Made by a program: the position numbers and the translations under genes. The notes under the pieces are model-generated. The model was not told where the DNA came from. It did no database searches and saw only the letters and a program-made list of their open reading frames with translations. Of a DNA stretch of 64,000 bases, positions 7,443 to 15,289 are shown one piece after another; positions within the stretch are counted from its first letter, which is position 1; each line of letters begins with the position of its first letter. The stretch is from positions 1 to 64,000 of the forward strand of contig CAJYUW010000024.1 in NCBI GenBank assembly GCA_913778205.1, written 5' to 3'. Source of the DNA: an uncultured Curtobacterium sp. (GTDB lineage Bacteria > Actinomycetota > Actinomycetes > Actinomycetales > Microbacteriaceae).

Positions 7443-7600
7443 TCTGTCGTTGGCGCAGAGCGCCTTTGGCCGAGGGGTGCGGTCGCGTTCGACGTCTCGC
7501 AGTTCGTCCCCGGGGCGCCCAACCCGGCTTCCGGGGCCCCCGAGCTCCCCAGCCGGAAAAAGTCTCAACCCGAACGCCGAAAACTCGGATCACCCCGCCG

Positions 7601-7672
7601 CTCCGCCTCCAGGATTCGAACCCGGACCTAACGGCACCAAAGGCCGTCGTGCTGCCGTTACACCAAGGCGGA
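7601..7672 (-). tRNA. tRNA-Gln(TTG)
   Basis: Read on the minus strand, TCCGCCT pairs with AGGCGGA with discriminator G. The anticodon stem is ACGGC/GCCGT around the loop CTTTGGT (anticodon TTG, codon CAA), and the T arm is GTCCGGGTTCGAATCCTGG-like. It is 72 nt long without CCA. It bounds the accessory island on the right side, opposite tRNA-Ser. Confidence 0.93.
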
Positions 7673-7766
7673 ACACACCTGACAGGGTGGAGCCCGCCGG
7701 GTGCCCGACCATCCTCCCATGTCAGGACCGGTGGCCGTGCGCCGCGGGTTCGGCCAAGATGGGGGG

Positions 7767-8261
7767 ATGCCGCAGGAGGACGAGGTCGACCGGATCGTCG
7801 CGGCGTGGGGGCGTGAGCGAGCGGACCTCGACTTCGGCCCCCTCGAGGTGTTCTCCCGGGTGGACCGCCTCGCCCGGCACCTCGACCGGGCCCGGCGGGC
7901 GGCGTTCGACGCGAGCGACGTGGAGCCGTGGGAGTTCGACGTGCTGTCGGCCCTCCGGCGTGCGGGCGAGCCGTACGAGCTCAGTCCGAAGACCCTGCTG
8001 CAGCAGACGCTGGTGTCGAGCGGCACGATGACGAACCGCGTGGACCGCCTGGCCGCCCGTGGCCTCGTGAGCCGAAGGACGGACCCGAAGGACGGTCGCG
8101 GGATCCTCGTGGCGTTGACGGCGTCGGGACGGCAACGGGTGGACGCGGCCATCGCGGACCTGCTCGGGGCAGAGCGGTCGATCCTCGCCGAGGTTTCCGC
8201 GCCGGAGCAGGCGCAGCTCGCGGGGCTCCTGCGACGACTCATCCTCGGCCTCGGCGACTGA
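7767..8261 (+). CDS. MarR-family transcriptional regulator
   Basis: A 164-residue winged-helix regulator of the MarR type. Residues ~40-70 form the dimer/first helix region (DRARRAAFDASDVEPWEFDVL). The recognition helix is in LLQQTLVSSGTMTNRVDRLAARG, and the wing follows in SRRTDPKDGRGILVALT. Family members dimerise on palindromes and release DNA on binding phenolic or oxidised ligands. ATG 7767 is six bases after CAAGAT, a leaderless start; the upstream in-frame ATGs would extend toward the tRNA gene. No target gene can be named, though the secreted protein at 8317 is co-directional 55 bp downstream. Confidence 0.85.
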   Translation: MPQEDEVDRIVAAWGRERADLDFGPLEVFSRVDRLARHLDRARRAAFDASDVEPWEFDVLSALRRAGEPYELSPKTLLQQTLVSSGTMTNRVDRLAARGLVSRRTDPKDGRGILVALTASGRQRVDAAIADLLGAERSILAEVSAPEQAQLAGLLRRLILGLGD

Positions 8262-8316
8262 CCGGCCACGCGGACGGGGGGTCCGCGACGGTGCACCGCG
8301 CCACTACCGTGGTGGC

Positions 8317-8883
8317 ATGGACACGGGGCGGGTCATCCTGGGGGCTGCGACGGCGGCGGCGCTCGTGCTCACGGCCGGCTTCGCGGTCGTCGTCGGACAG
8401 GGCACCACCGAACCGTCCGTGGTCGACACGGGCGGGATCTGCGGCACGCTCCCGGCCGGCAGCACCTCCGCGGCTGCGTGGTTCCTCGTGCCGCTCCGCA
8501 ACGACTCCGACGTGCCCGTGCGCTTCGACGACCTCCGTCCGCTCGACGTCCGGGGCGTCGACCTGTCGCACCTCTCCGTCGCGGTGCACCCGGGGTCGAC
8601 CGCGCCGATGCTGGTCGTGGGCGACGACGAGCCGACCGCACCCAGGGAGTTCGGACGGACCGTCCCGGCTTCGCGGAGCGCAGCCGTGGCACCGGGCGAC
8701 GTCCTCGCCGTCGTCGGCCTGATCGAGCTGCACTCCGACATGGATGCCGGCAGGGTCCGAGGCGTCGTCGCGCGCGGCAGCGGACTCCTCGGGGTGCCGG
8801 TCATCGCGACGAGCGAGACGGCGTTCGGCGTCGGGATCGGCCGTGGTCACCCGGAAGCCGAGATCGGTTGCCCGGGCTCGTGA
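8317..8883 (+). CDS. Exported or membrane-anchored hypothetical protein
   Basis: 188 residues. A single N-terminal hydrophobic segment (~6-27, VILGAATAAALVLTAGF) has the look of an uncleaved signal anchor. The rest is soluble, with two widely spaced cysteines (ICGTL and IGCPGS) that could form a disulfide outside the membrane. No family recognised. ATG 8317 follows TACCGT by seven bases, the leaderless arrangement. It follows the MarR gene in the same direction and may be a target. Confidence 0.6.
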   Translation: MDTGRVILGAATAAALVLTAGFAVVVGQGTTEPSVVDTGGICGTLPAGSTSAAAWFLVPLRNDSDVPVRFDDLRPLDVRGVDLSHLSVAVHPGSTAPMLVVGDDEPTAPREFGRTVPASRSAAVAPGDVLAVVGLIELHSDMDAGRVRGVVARGSGLLGVPVIATSETAFGVGIGRGHPEAEIGCPGS

Positions 8884-8974
8884 CGCCCGCGTGAAGCAGG
8901 GCTGATCACGACCGGATTCACGCGGAACCGCGGCTGCGCGTGGTTCGGGTCGCTTCCGCCCCCGCGACGCCCCG

Positions 8975-10882
8975 TTACACCCCGAGCAACTCCGCGACCT
9001 CGAGCCACCGCTCCTCGAGCTGCTCGATCTCGGCCTCGAGCGCGGCCAGACGAGCCTGCAGCGCCCCGAGGCCCGCGTAGTCGGATTGGTCGTGCGCCGC
9101 GAACGCGTCGAGGACCACCTGCCGGTCGACGCCGACTCGGGCGATCCGGCGGTCGAGCGCCGACATCTCCTTCTCCGCGGCCCGACGGTCCGCACCCGAC
9201 AGACCGGACGCGGCCGGCGCAGTGCCGCCGCCCGCGGGACCAGACCCGGCCCCAGCGCCAGCCCCGGACCCGGACCCGGACCCGGACCGGGCCACGCTGC
9301 CGGCCGAGGCGGTCCCGCCTGCCGTGTCGGGCCTCCCGGCCGCAGCGGCGGCAGCCGCCGAAGCGGTGGCGGGCACCGCACCCGACGCCCGGAGCCGCAT
9401 GTACTCGTCGACGCCGCCGGGCAGGTGCCGCAGGTGGCCGCCGAGCACCGCGTACTGCTGGTCGGTCACGCGCTCGAGCAGGTAGCGGTCGTGCGACACC
9501 ACGAGCAGGGTGCCGGGCCAGGTGTCGAGGAGGTCCTCCATGGCGGCGAGCATGTCGGTGTCGAGGTCGTTCGTGGGCTCGTCGAGGATGAGAACGTTCG
9601 GCTCGTCGAGCAGGATGAGCATGAGTTGCAGGCGCCGCTTCTGCCCACCGCTCAGGTCCTTGACCGGCGTCGAGAGCTGCGCGGAGGTGAAGCCGAGGCG
9701 TTCGAGGAGCTGCGACGGGGTCATCTCCTTGCCGTCGGCGACGTAGCTCGTCTTCTTGCGCGCGACGACCTCGCGCACGCGGTCGTCCGCGTACTGCTGC
9801 AGGTCGGCGAGCTGCTGGTCGAGCACCGCGACCTGCACGGTCTTGCCGGTCTTGACGCGGCCGCTCGTCGGCTGGAGCTTCCCGGACACCAGGTTCAGGA
9901 GCGTCGACTTCCCGGCGCCGTTCGGGCCGAGGATGCCGGTCCGCTCCCCCGGCGCGATGCGCCACTCGACGTCGCGCAGGATGACGTCGTCGCCGAACGT
10001 CACGCCGGCGTCGAGCAGGTCGACGACGTCCTTGCCGAGCCGCGCGGTGGCCATCTGGGACAGAGCGACGGTGTCGCGGATCGGCGGCACGTCGTCGATG
10101 AGGGCGTTCGCGGCCTCGATGCGGAACTTCGGTTTGCTCGTCCGCGCCGGGGCACCGCGGCGGAGCCACGCGAGCTCCTTGCGGGCGAGGTTCTGGCGGC
10201 GCTGCTCGGACGCGGCGGCCTGCCGGTCCCGTTCGACGCGCTGGAGGATGTAGGCCGCGTACCCGCCCTCGAAGGGTTCGACGATGCCGTCGTGGACCTC
10301 CCACGTGTCGGTGGACACGGCATCGAGGAACCACCGGTCGTGCGTCACGACGACGAGCCCGCCCTGGTTCGCGGACCACCGTCGCTTGATGTGGTCGGCG
10401 AGCCACTGGATGCCCTCGACGTCGAGGTGGTTCGTCGGCTCGTCGAGGAACAGCACGTCCCAGTCGCCCACGAGCAGCTTGGCGAGCGCGATCCGCCGCC
10501 GCTGCCCACCGGAGAGCTCGTCGACGTTCGCCTCCCACGGGATGTCGGACACGAGGCCGCCGATGATGTCGCGGATCGTCGGGTCGCCGGCCCACTCGTG
10601 CTCGGCCCGGTCGCCGACGACGGTCGCGCCCACGGTCGCGCCGGCGGGCAGGACGTCGCGCTGGTCGAGGTAGCCGACCGTCAGGCCGCGCCGCTGCGTG
10701 ACCCGGCCGTCGTCCGGCTCGATTCGCTGGGCCAGGAGGGCGAGGAGCGTCGACTTGCCGTCACCGTTGCGGCCGACCACGCCGATGCGGTCGCCCTCGT
10801 CGATGCCGAGGGTGACGCTGTCGAAGACGACACGGGTGGGGAACTCGAGATGCACGTTCTCGGCGCCGAGGAGATGAGCCAC
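8975..10882 (-). CDS. ABC-F ATPase, Uup type
   Basis: A 635-residue soluble twin-ATPase ABC-F protein with no membrane domain. The first nucleotide domain has Walker A GRNGDGKST (~37-45) and signature LSGGQRRRIALAKLL with DEPTNHLD. The second has GPNGAGKST (~330), LSGGQKRRLQLML and DEPTNDLD. Between them is the charged P-site tRNA-interaction linker. After the second domain comes a 60-residue Ala/Gly/Ser-rich spacer and a C-terminal coiled coil (LQARLAALEAEIEQLEERW), as in Uup, which binds branched DNA or ribosomes. ABC-F proteins act on stalled ribosomes, and Uup also affects replication fork repair. The second P-loop and both Walker B glutamates are intact. The gene stands alone on the minus strand. 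Confidence 0.9.
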   Translation of the reverse strand: MAHLLGAENVHLEFPTRVVFDSVTLGIDEGDRIGVVGRNGDGKSTLLALLAQRIEPDDGRVTQRRGLTVGYLDQRDVLPAGATVGATVVGDRAEHEWAGDPTIRDIIGGLVSDIPWEANVDELSGGQRRRIALAKLLVGDWDVLFLDEPTNHLDVEGIQWLADHIKRRWSANQGGLVVVTHDRWFLDAVSTDTWEVHDGIVEPFEGGYAAYILQRVERDRQAAASEQRRQNLARKELAWLRRGAPARTSKPKFRIEAANALIDDVPPIRDTVALSQMATARLGKDVVDLLDAGVTFGDDVILRDVEWRIAPGERTGILGPNGAGKSTLLNLVSGKLQPTSGRVKTGKTVQVAVLDQQLADLQQYADDRVREVVARKKTSYVADGKEMTPSQLLERLGFTSAQLSTPVKDLSGGQKRRLQLMLILLDEPNVLILDEPTNDLDTDMLAAMEDLLDTWPGTLLVVSHDRYLLERVTDQQYAVLGGHLRHLPGGVDEYMRLRASGAVPATASAAAAAAAGRPDTAGGTASAGSVARSGSGSGSGAGAGAGSGPAGGGTAPAASGLSGADRRAAEKEMSALDRRIARVGVDRQVVLDAFAAHDQSDYAGLGALQARLAALEAEIEQLEERWLEVAELLGV

Positions 10883-11089
10883 CCGACAAGGGTACGGGGG
10901 CGCGCGGAGCGCTTGTGCTCGGCCGTGTTGCGTCGGGCTGCACCGACAGCCGGTGTGGTTCGACGCCGCACGACCAAAGACCGCTCGAACCAGGGAACCG
11001 CGTGGTTCGGTTGCACTTTGGTGGTGCGGCGCGGTGCGGCGCGGCGCGGCGCGGCGCGCGGTGCGGCGCGGCCGGCCGGGAGGCGCGGC
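10883..11089. repeat. Intergenic region with GGTGCGGCGC-type simple repeat
   Basis: Upstream of the ABC-F gene. From about 11021 to 11080 the sequence is little more than GCGGC/GGTGC units, ending in a half-copy of the dispersed element (CCGGGAGGCGCGG, 11083-11095). No gene is supported. Confidence 0.55.
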
Positions 11090-11488
11090 TCAGCTCGACG
11101 GGGTCGGGTCGCCTTCCCCGGCGGCTTCCTTCGCGCGCTTCAGACGCGCCTGCGCCTCCCAGTACTCGATCTCGCGCTCGAGGTCGGCGAGTTCCTGCTC
11201 GGTCCCGCTGACGCGCTTGTCGCCGTGGGCGGACCGGGCCTCGCCGAGGGTGGCGTACCGGTCCTCGTGCCGGACCGGGTCCAGGTAGCGGCCGTGGTTC
11301 CGCTCCCCGGGCGCCCAGTCGTGCCCGACGGCGAACCAGACGATCGGTCCGACGACCGGCACGAAGATGCAGATGAGGACCCAGGCGAGCTTCGGCAGCC
11401 CACGGATCTCGGCGTCGGTCTTCGTCAGGATGTCGATCAGGGCGAAGACGAGCAGGAGGGTCCCCGCCCCGTACAGCAGCACGCTCAT
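11090..11488 (-). CDS. PLDc_N-domain membrane protein
   Basis: A 132-residue protein with two N-terminal membrane helices (MSVLLYGAGTLLLVFALIDIL and the segment after LPKLAWVLICIFVPVVGP), matching the small phospholipase-D-nuclease N-terminal (PLDc_N) domain. A charged cytoplasmic tail predicted to be coiled coil follows (EQELADLEREIEYWEAQAR). In cardiolipin synthases this domain anchors the enzyme; here no HKD catalytic domain follows, so it is a stand-alone membrane protein of unknown role. ATG 11488 is eight bases after TAGACT on the minus strand; the longer frame to 11560 adds only an Arg-rich stretch. Confidence 0.75.
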   Translation of the reverse strand: MSVLLYGAGTLLLVFALIDILTKTDAEIRGLPKLAWVLICIFVPVVGPIVWFAVGHDWAPGERNHGRYLDPVRHEDRYATLGEARSAHGDKRVSGTEQELADLEREIEYWEAQARLKRAKEAAGEGDPTPSS

Positions 11489-11642
11489 GAGGACGAAGTC
11501 TATGGACCGGCCGAGAGCCCGGCTACGCCCCGAACGCGTGCCGCCGTTGCGATCGGGCAACGGTCTCCTGCGACGGCGTACAGGATCGTCGCGCGGGCAC
11601 GCCCACGCCGTCGTCGTACCGACGACGTGGCTCGGATTGCCG

Positions 11643-12113
11643 TCAGAGCGCGGCGACCCACTCGTCGGAACCGTCGAGGAAGCGCTGGTGCTTCCAGATC
11701 GGGGTCCGTTCCTTCACGAGGTCGATGAGCGCCGCGCACGCCGCGAATGCCTGCGCCCGGTGCGGCGAGGCCACGGCTGCGGCGAGCGCGACGTCCCCGA
11801 CGACGAGGGCGCCGACGCGGTGCAGCACGGCGATCCGGACGTCGGGGTGCTCCTCCGCGATCGTCTCGGCGACTTCGCGGAGCACGGCCGCCGCGGTCGG
11901 GTGCCCCTCGTAGTCGAGCGCGGTGACGCCCTTGCCGCCGTCGTGGTCGCGCACGATGCCGGCGAACGTCACCACCGCGCCGTCACGGTCGGACGCGACG
12001 ACGGTGCTCGTCTCCTCGACCGTCACGGTGCGGTCGACCACGTCGGCGAGCAGGACCCGCGCGGAGCGCACCCGGTCGGCCGCGCCGGAGCCGGTCGGCT
12101 CGTGCCCGGTCAC
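11643..12113 (-). CDS. moaE: Molybdopterin synthase catalytic subunit MoaE
   Basis: A 156-residue MoaE. With sulfurated MoaD it puts the two dithiolene sulfurs into precursor Z (cPMP) to form molybdopterin. Family landmarks are VVTFAGIVRDHDGGKGVTALDYEGHPTA, HRVGALVVGDVALAAAVASPHR and the catalytic-lysine end LVKERTPIWKHQRF. The GTG start overlaps the stop of mogA (GTGA), so it is the last gene of the moeA-moaC-mogA-moaE operon. No moaD, moaA or moaB-sulfurylase gene is in the window, so those steps must be encoded elsewhere. Confidence 0.92.
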   Translation of the reverse strand: MTGHEPTGSGAADRVRSARVLLADVVDRTVTVEETSTVVASDRDGAVVTFAGIVRDHDGGKGVTALDYEGHPTAAAVLREVAETIAEEHPDVRIAVLHRVGALVVGDVALAAAVASPHRAQAFAACAALIDLVKERTPIWKHQRFLDGSDEWVAAL

Positions 12114-12622
12114 GAGGCGCTCCGCGGGGCGTGGCCGGCGCCGTGGAGCTGGGCGAGCACGTGGTCGAGCAGCCCGTCGAGGACGTCCAGGCCGTCGGCG
12201 ACGCCGCCTCGGGACCCCGGCAGCGTCACGACGAACGTGCCGCCGGACGCGATCCCCGCGACCCCGCGGCTGAGGAGTGCGGTCGGCCCGGCACCGGCGA
12301 GCCCGCGGCGACGGATCTCCTCGACGATGCCGGGGAGCTCGAGGTCGAGCAGCGGCGCGACGGCCTCGGGCGTGCGGTCGGTGGGGGTGACGCCGGTGCC
12401 GCCCGTGGTGACGACCACGCGGGCGCCGGCGAGGACCTCGCCCGTGATGGTCTCGGCGATCGGGCCGCCGTCGGCGACGATGGTCGGCTCGGCCGTGGTG
12501 AAGCCGCGCTCGCGGAGCCAGGCGGCGATCACCGGCCCGGTGCGGTCGAGTGCCGGATCGGCCGCGCCCTGGGTGGAGACGACGAGCACCGCCGCCCGCC
12601 CCTTGGTGGGTTCGGAGGTCAT
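12110..12622 (-). CDS. mogA: Molybdopterin adenylyltransferase MogA/MoaB
   Basis: A 170-residue enzyme that adenylates molybdopterin before molybdate insertion. The MoCF_biosynth fold is visible in VVTTGGTGVTPTDRTPEAV, DLELPGIVEEIRRRGL and TFVVTLPGSRGGVADGLDVL, which are the nucleotide and MPT-binding loops of MogA. It overlaps moaC upstream by the sequence ATGA and moaE downstream by GTGA, so the operon is translationally coupled. From sequence alone MogA and the similar MoaB cannot be separated with certainty. Confidence 0.88.
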   Translation of the reverse strand: MTSEPTKGRAAVLVVSTQGAADPALDRTGPVIAAWLRERGFTTAEPTIVADGGPIAETITGEVLAGARVVVTTGGTGVTPTDRTPEAVAPLLDLELPGIVEEIRRRGLAGAGPTALLSRGVAGIASGGTFVVTLPGSRGGVADGLDVLDGLLDHVLAQLHGAGHAPRSAS

Positions 12623-13092
12623 GCGTCCGCCTTCCAGTCGCCCGAGCGCCCGCCGTGCTTCTCGAGCACGCGGACGTCGGTGATCACGGCCGCGCGGTCG
12701 ACGGCCTTCACCATGTCGTAGACCGTCAGCGCGCCGACGCTCGCTCCGGTCAGGGCCTCCATCTCGACCCCGGTGCGCGAGGTCGTGCGGACGGACACCT
12801 CGACCACCACCCGGTCGTCGGCACCGGTGATGTCGACCTCGATGCCGGCGATCGGCAGCGGGTGGCAGAGCGGCACGAGGTCGGCGGTCCGCTTCACGGC
12901 CATGATCGCCGCGATCCGTGCGGTGCCGATCACCTCGCCCTTGGGCAACGAGCCGTCCAGGATGCGCGCGACGACGTCGGGGCGCGTCAGGAGCGTGGCG
13001 GTCGCCGTGGCCGAGCGGTCGGTGACGTCCTTGGCGGAGACGTCCACCATGTGGGCGGACCCGTCGGCCCGGACGTGGGAGAGGTCGGTCAT
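12619..13092 (-). CDS. moaC: Cyclic pyranopterin monophosphate synthase MoaC
   Basis: A 157-residue MoaC, which converts the MoaA product into cPMP. Diagnostic segments are HMVDVSAKDVTDRSATA at the N-terminus, KGEVIGTARIAAIMAVKRT, DLVPLCHPLPI with the active-site histidine, and the GVEMEALTGASVGALTVYDM loop followed by VRVLEKHGGRSGDW. The ATG follows directly on the moeA stop (TAGATG), consistent with one operon. Confidence 0.95.
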   Translation of the reverse strand: MTDLSHVRADGSAHMVDVSAKDVTDRSATATATLLTRPDVVARILDGSLPKGEVIGTARIAAIMAVKRTADLVPLCHPLPIAGIEVDITGADDRVVVEVSVRTTSRTGVEMEALTGASVGALTVYDMVKAVDRAAVITDVRVLEKHGGRSGDWKADA

Positions 13093-14337
13093 CTACAGGC
13101 TCCAGACGGTGAGCGGGTCGCCGGGTTCGACGGTGGCGGTGCCGACGGGGACGTGGACGAGGTGCGTCGCGGCGGCGAGGTGGGCGAGGAGGTGCGAGCC
13201 GGGGCCGCCGACGAGGTGGACCCTGCCGTCCTCCACCCTGCCGCGTCGGACCTGGTGCTTCGCCGCGGGGGACGTCGAGGCATCGGCTGCGGGGAGCACC
13301 TGGACCGGGCGCTCGGCGGGCAGCCCGGCGAGCGGCGCCAGCACCGGGCGGAGGAACACCTCGAACGAGACGAGGGCCGAGACGGGGTTGCCCGGGAACG
13401 CGACCACGGGGACGACCCGGTCGCCGAAGGACACCGTCCCGAGCGCCTGCGGTCCGCCGGGCTGCATCGCCACCGGGGTCACCGCGAGCCCGCGCGGCCC
13501 GAGCGCCTGCCGCACGACCTCGTACGCTCCGGCGCTGATCCCGCCGGTCGTGAGGACGAGGTCGGCCCAGTCGCCCACGGCGTCGGTCACGCCACGGAGG
13601 AACGCGGTCTCGTCGTCGGGCACGACGACCGTGCGGGCGGCGACCCCGACCTCGGCGAGCGCCGCGGTCAGGGCGATGCCGTTCGCGTCGCCGATGCCGG
13701 CGGCGTGGGCGTCGACGCCGACCAGTTCGGAGCCGGTGCTCACGACGAGCACGCGGAGGGGTCGGACGACGTCGACCCGGTCGATCCCGGACGCCGCGAG
13801 CGCGCCCAGCAGCGCGGGCGTGACGGGTGCTCCCGCCTCCGCGACCACCCCGCCGCGGGCCAGGTCCGAGCCGGCGGCGCGCACGAAGTCGCCCGTCCGG
13901 ACGTCGTCGGGCACGCGGACTCGGTCGATCTCCAACGCCGCGGGGAACGCGCCGACGTCGGTGCGCTCGACCGGGAACACCGCGTCGGCACCGTCCGGGA
14001 TCCGGGCGCCGGTCATGATCGGTGCCGCGGTGCCGGCGGCGAGCGGGCCGGGCACGTGACCGGCGGGGATCGGCGCACCGACGGCGAGGTCCTGCCCGGC
14101 GTCGGCAGCGCGGACGGCGAAGCCGTCCATCTGGCTGTTGTCGAACGCGGGGAGCGCGATCGGTGCGACGACGCGCGTGCCGAGACGACGGCGCGTCCCG
14201 GCGCGGGCCTCGGCGGCGAGGTCGACGGTGCTCCGGGCCTCCAGGCAGGAGCGCTCGGCCGTGCCGGGCGTGAGCCGGGCGGTGACCGGGGCGAGCAGGG
14301 CAGCGACCGCCTCGGCGTGTCGACCGATCGTTCGCAC
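13093..14337 (-). CDS. moeA: Molybdopterin molybdenumtransferase MoeA
   Basis: A 414-residue MoeA, which inserts molybdate into adenylated molybdopterin. The order of motifs is LPAFDNSQMDGFAV near residue 65, GAPIPAGHVPGPLAAGTAAPIMTGARIP-like loop in domain 3, the MoCF domain (LTTGGISAGAYEVV) around 265 and AFPGNPVSALVSFEVFLRP near 310. The GTG start at 14337 has GGAGGG at a good distance. First gene of the Moco operon; it diverges from the nucleoside phosphorylase operon across a 106-bp region that must hold both promoters. Confidence 0.93.
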   Translation of the reverse strand: MRTIGRHAEAVAALLAPVTARLTPGTAERSCLEARSTVDLAAEARAGTRRRLGTRVVAPIALPAFDNSQMDGFAVRAADAGQDLAVGAPIPAGHVPGPLAAGTAAPIMTGARIPDGADAVFPVERTDVGAFPAALEIDRVRVPDDVRTGDFVRAAGSDLARGGVVAEAGAPVTPALLGALAASGIDRVDVVRPLRVLVVSTGSELVGVDAHAAGIGDANGIALTAALAEVGVAARTVVVPDDETAFLRGVTDAVGDWADLVLTTGGISAGAYEVVRQALGPRGLAVTPVAMQPGGPQALGTVSFGDRVVPVVAFPGNPVSALVSFEVFLRPVLAPLAGLPAERPVQVLPAADASTSPAAKHQVRRGRVEDGRVHLVGGPGSHLLAHLAAATHLVHVPVGTATVEPGDPLTVWSL

Positions 14338-14443
14338 AGTGCCCTCCGAAGTCGTGTGGCGAGGCCCCTGACGGAACCGCCGTCAGCGAGCCTCAGTAGC
14401 GTATCCAGCGCGCATCCCGCGCAGCGGACGATTCGGAGGACCT
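14338..14443. promoter_or_regulatory. Divergent promoter region between Moco and phosphorylase operons
   Basis: The 106 bp between the two divergent starts include CGTATC-like and TAGCGT-like hexamers near 14396-14406 that could be -10 boxes for the plus-strand operon, and ribosome binding sites for both sides (AGGAGG before 14444, GGAGGG before 14337). No clear operator palindrome. Confidence 0.35.
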
Positions 14444-15289
14444 GTGGAGAACGACGTGACGATCGGTGTGATCGGTGGATCGGGCCTGTACGAGCTGTTC
14501 GAGGCGGGCACGGCCGAGGAGCGGACCGTGCCGACGCCGTTCGGTGCGACCTCCAGCCCGATCAGCATCGGCACCATGTCCGGCCGACGCGTGGCGTTCC
14601 TCACCCGCCACGGACGCTCCCACTCGGTCGCGCCGCACCGGATCAACCACCGCGCGAACACCTGGGCGCTCCGGTCGCTCGGGGTCCGGGCGATCGTCTC
14701 GTCGAGCGCCGTCGGGGGTCTGCACCCCGACTACGCGCCCGGCACGTTCGTCGTGACGGACCAGCTGATCGACCGGACCTGGGGCCGCGCCGACACCTTC
14801 TTCGAGGACGAGGTCCAGCACCTGTCGTTCGCCGACCCCTTCGACCCGGTGCTCCGGAGCACGGCCGTCGAGGCCGTCGCCGCGCTCGGGGTGCCCTACC
14901 GGCCGACCGGGACGTGCGTCGTGGTCCAGGGGCCGCGCTTCTCGTCGCGCGCCGAGTCGGTGTGGATGCGCGAGGCCGGTGGTCACACGATCAACATGAC
15001 GATGACGCCGGAGGTGCCGTTGGCCGCCGAGCTCGGGATGGGCACCGTGAACCTCTCGTTCGTGACCGACGCGGACGCGGGCCTCGAGCTCGCGGCGGGC
15101 CCGGACGACGAACCGGTGACGCACGCGGCCGTGATGGAGCGCCTGGCACGGGCGAACGAGGTCATCGTGCGGGCGATCGGCTCGATCGTCGCCGCCGTCC
15201 CGGACGACTTCACGCCGCGCGAGCTCGTGCCGGCGGCGGCGAGCGCGTCCGTGCTTGCCAGGACCGTCGACCCGGGGACCCGCTCGTGA
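14444..15289 (+). CDS. Purine nucleoside / methylthioadenosine phosphorylase family
   Basis: A 281-residue phosphorylase of the PNP/MTAP (hexameric-fold, trimeric) family, which splits a purine nucleoside with phosphate into base and sugar-1-phosphate. Visible motifs: IGVIGGSGLYELFEAG at the phosphate-binding N-terminus, TPFGATSSPISIG, LTRHGRSHSVAPHRINHRANTWALRSLG, SSAVGG, TDQLID and the substrate loop GHTINMTMTPEVPLAAE. The usual MTAP TDYD near the C-terminus is TDADAG here, so the true nucleoside may not be methylthioadenosine. GTG 14444 follows AGGAGG. It is the first of five coupled genes, whose other products act on sugars, so the released sugar phosphate may be their substrate; that is inference. 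Confidence 0.85.
   Translation: MENDVTIGVIGGSGLYELFEAGTAEERTVPTPFGATSSPISIGTMSGRRVAFLTRHGRSHSVAPHRINHRANTWALRSLGVRAIVSSSAVGGLHPDYAPGTFVVTDQLIDRTWGRADTFFEDEVQHLSFADPFDPVLRSTAVEAVAALGVPYRPTGTCVVVQGPRFSSRAESVWMREAGGHTINMTMTPEVPLAAELGMGTVNLSFVTDADAGLELAAGPDDEPVTHAAVMERLARANEVIVRAIGSIVAAVPDDFTPRELVPAAASASVLARTVDPGTRS

Noticed and set aside
3027-7443. Integrative element with attachment sites in tRNA-Ser.
   Set aside because: No integrase and no second copy of the tRNA 3' end could be found between 3120 and 7600, so integration at this site is not shown.
7414-7600. Small RNA between island terminator and tRNA-Gln.
   Set aside because: Only the terminator hairpin is clear; no promoter or second conserved structure is visible.
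9086-11728. Open frame of about 880 codons opposite the ABC-F gene.
   Set aside because: It is a high-GC shadow of the minus-strand ABC-F gene with no protein-like features.
12550-15285. A very long open frame on the plus strand across the Moco operon that reads into the epimerase gene.
   Set aside because: It is antisense to four recognisable Moco genes and is Arg/Asp/Gly-rich without any motif; only the part from GTG 15286 is epimerase.
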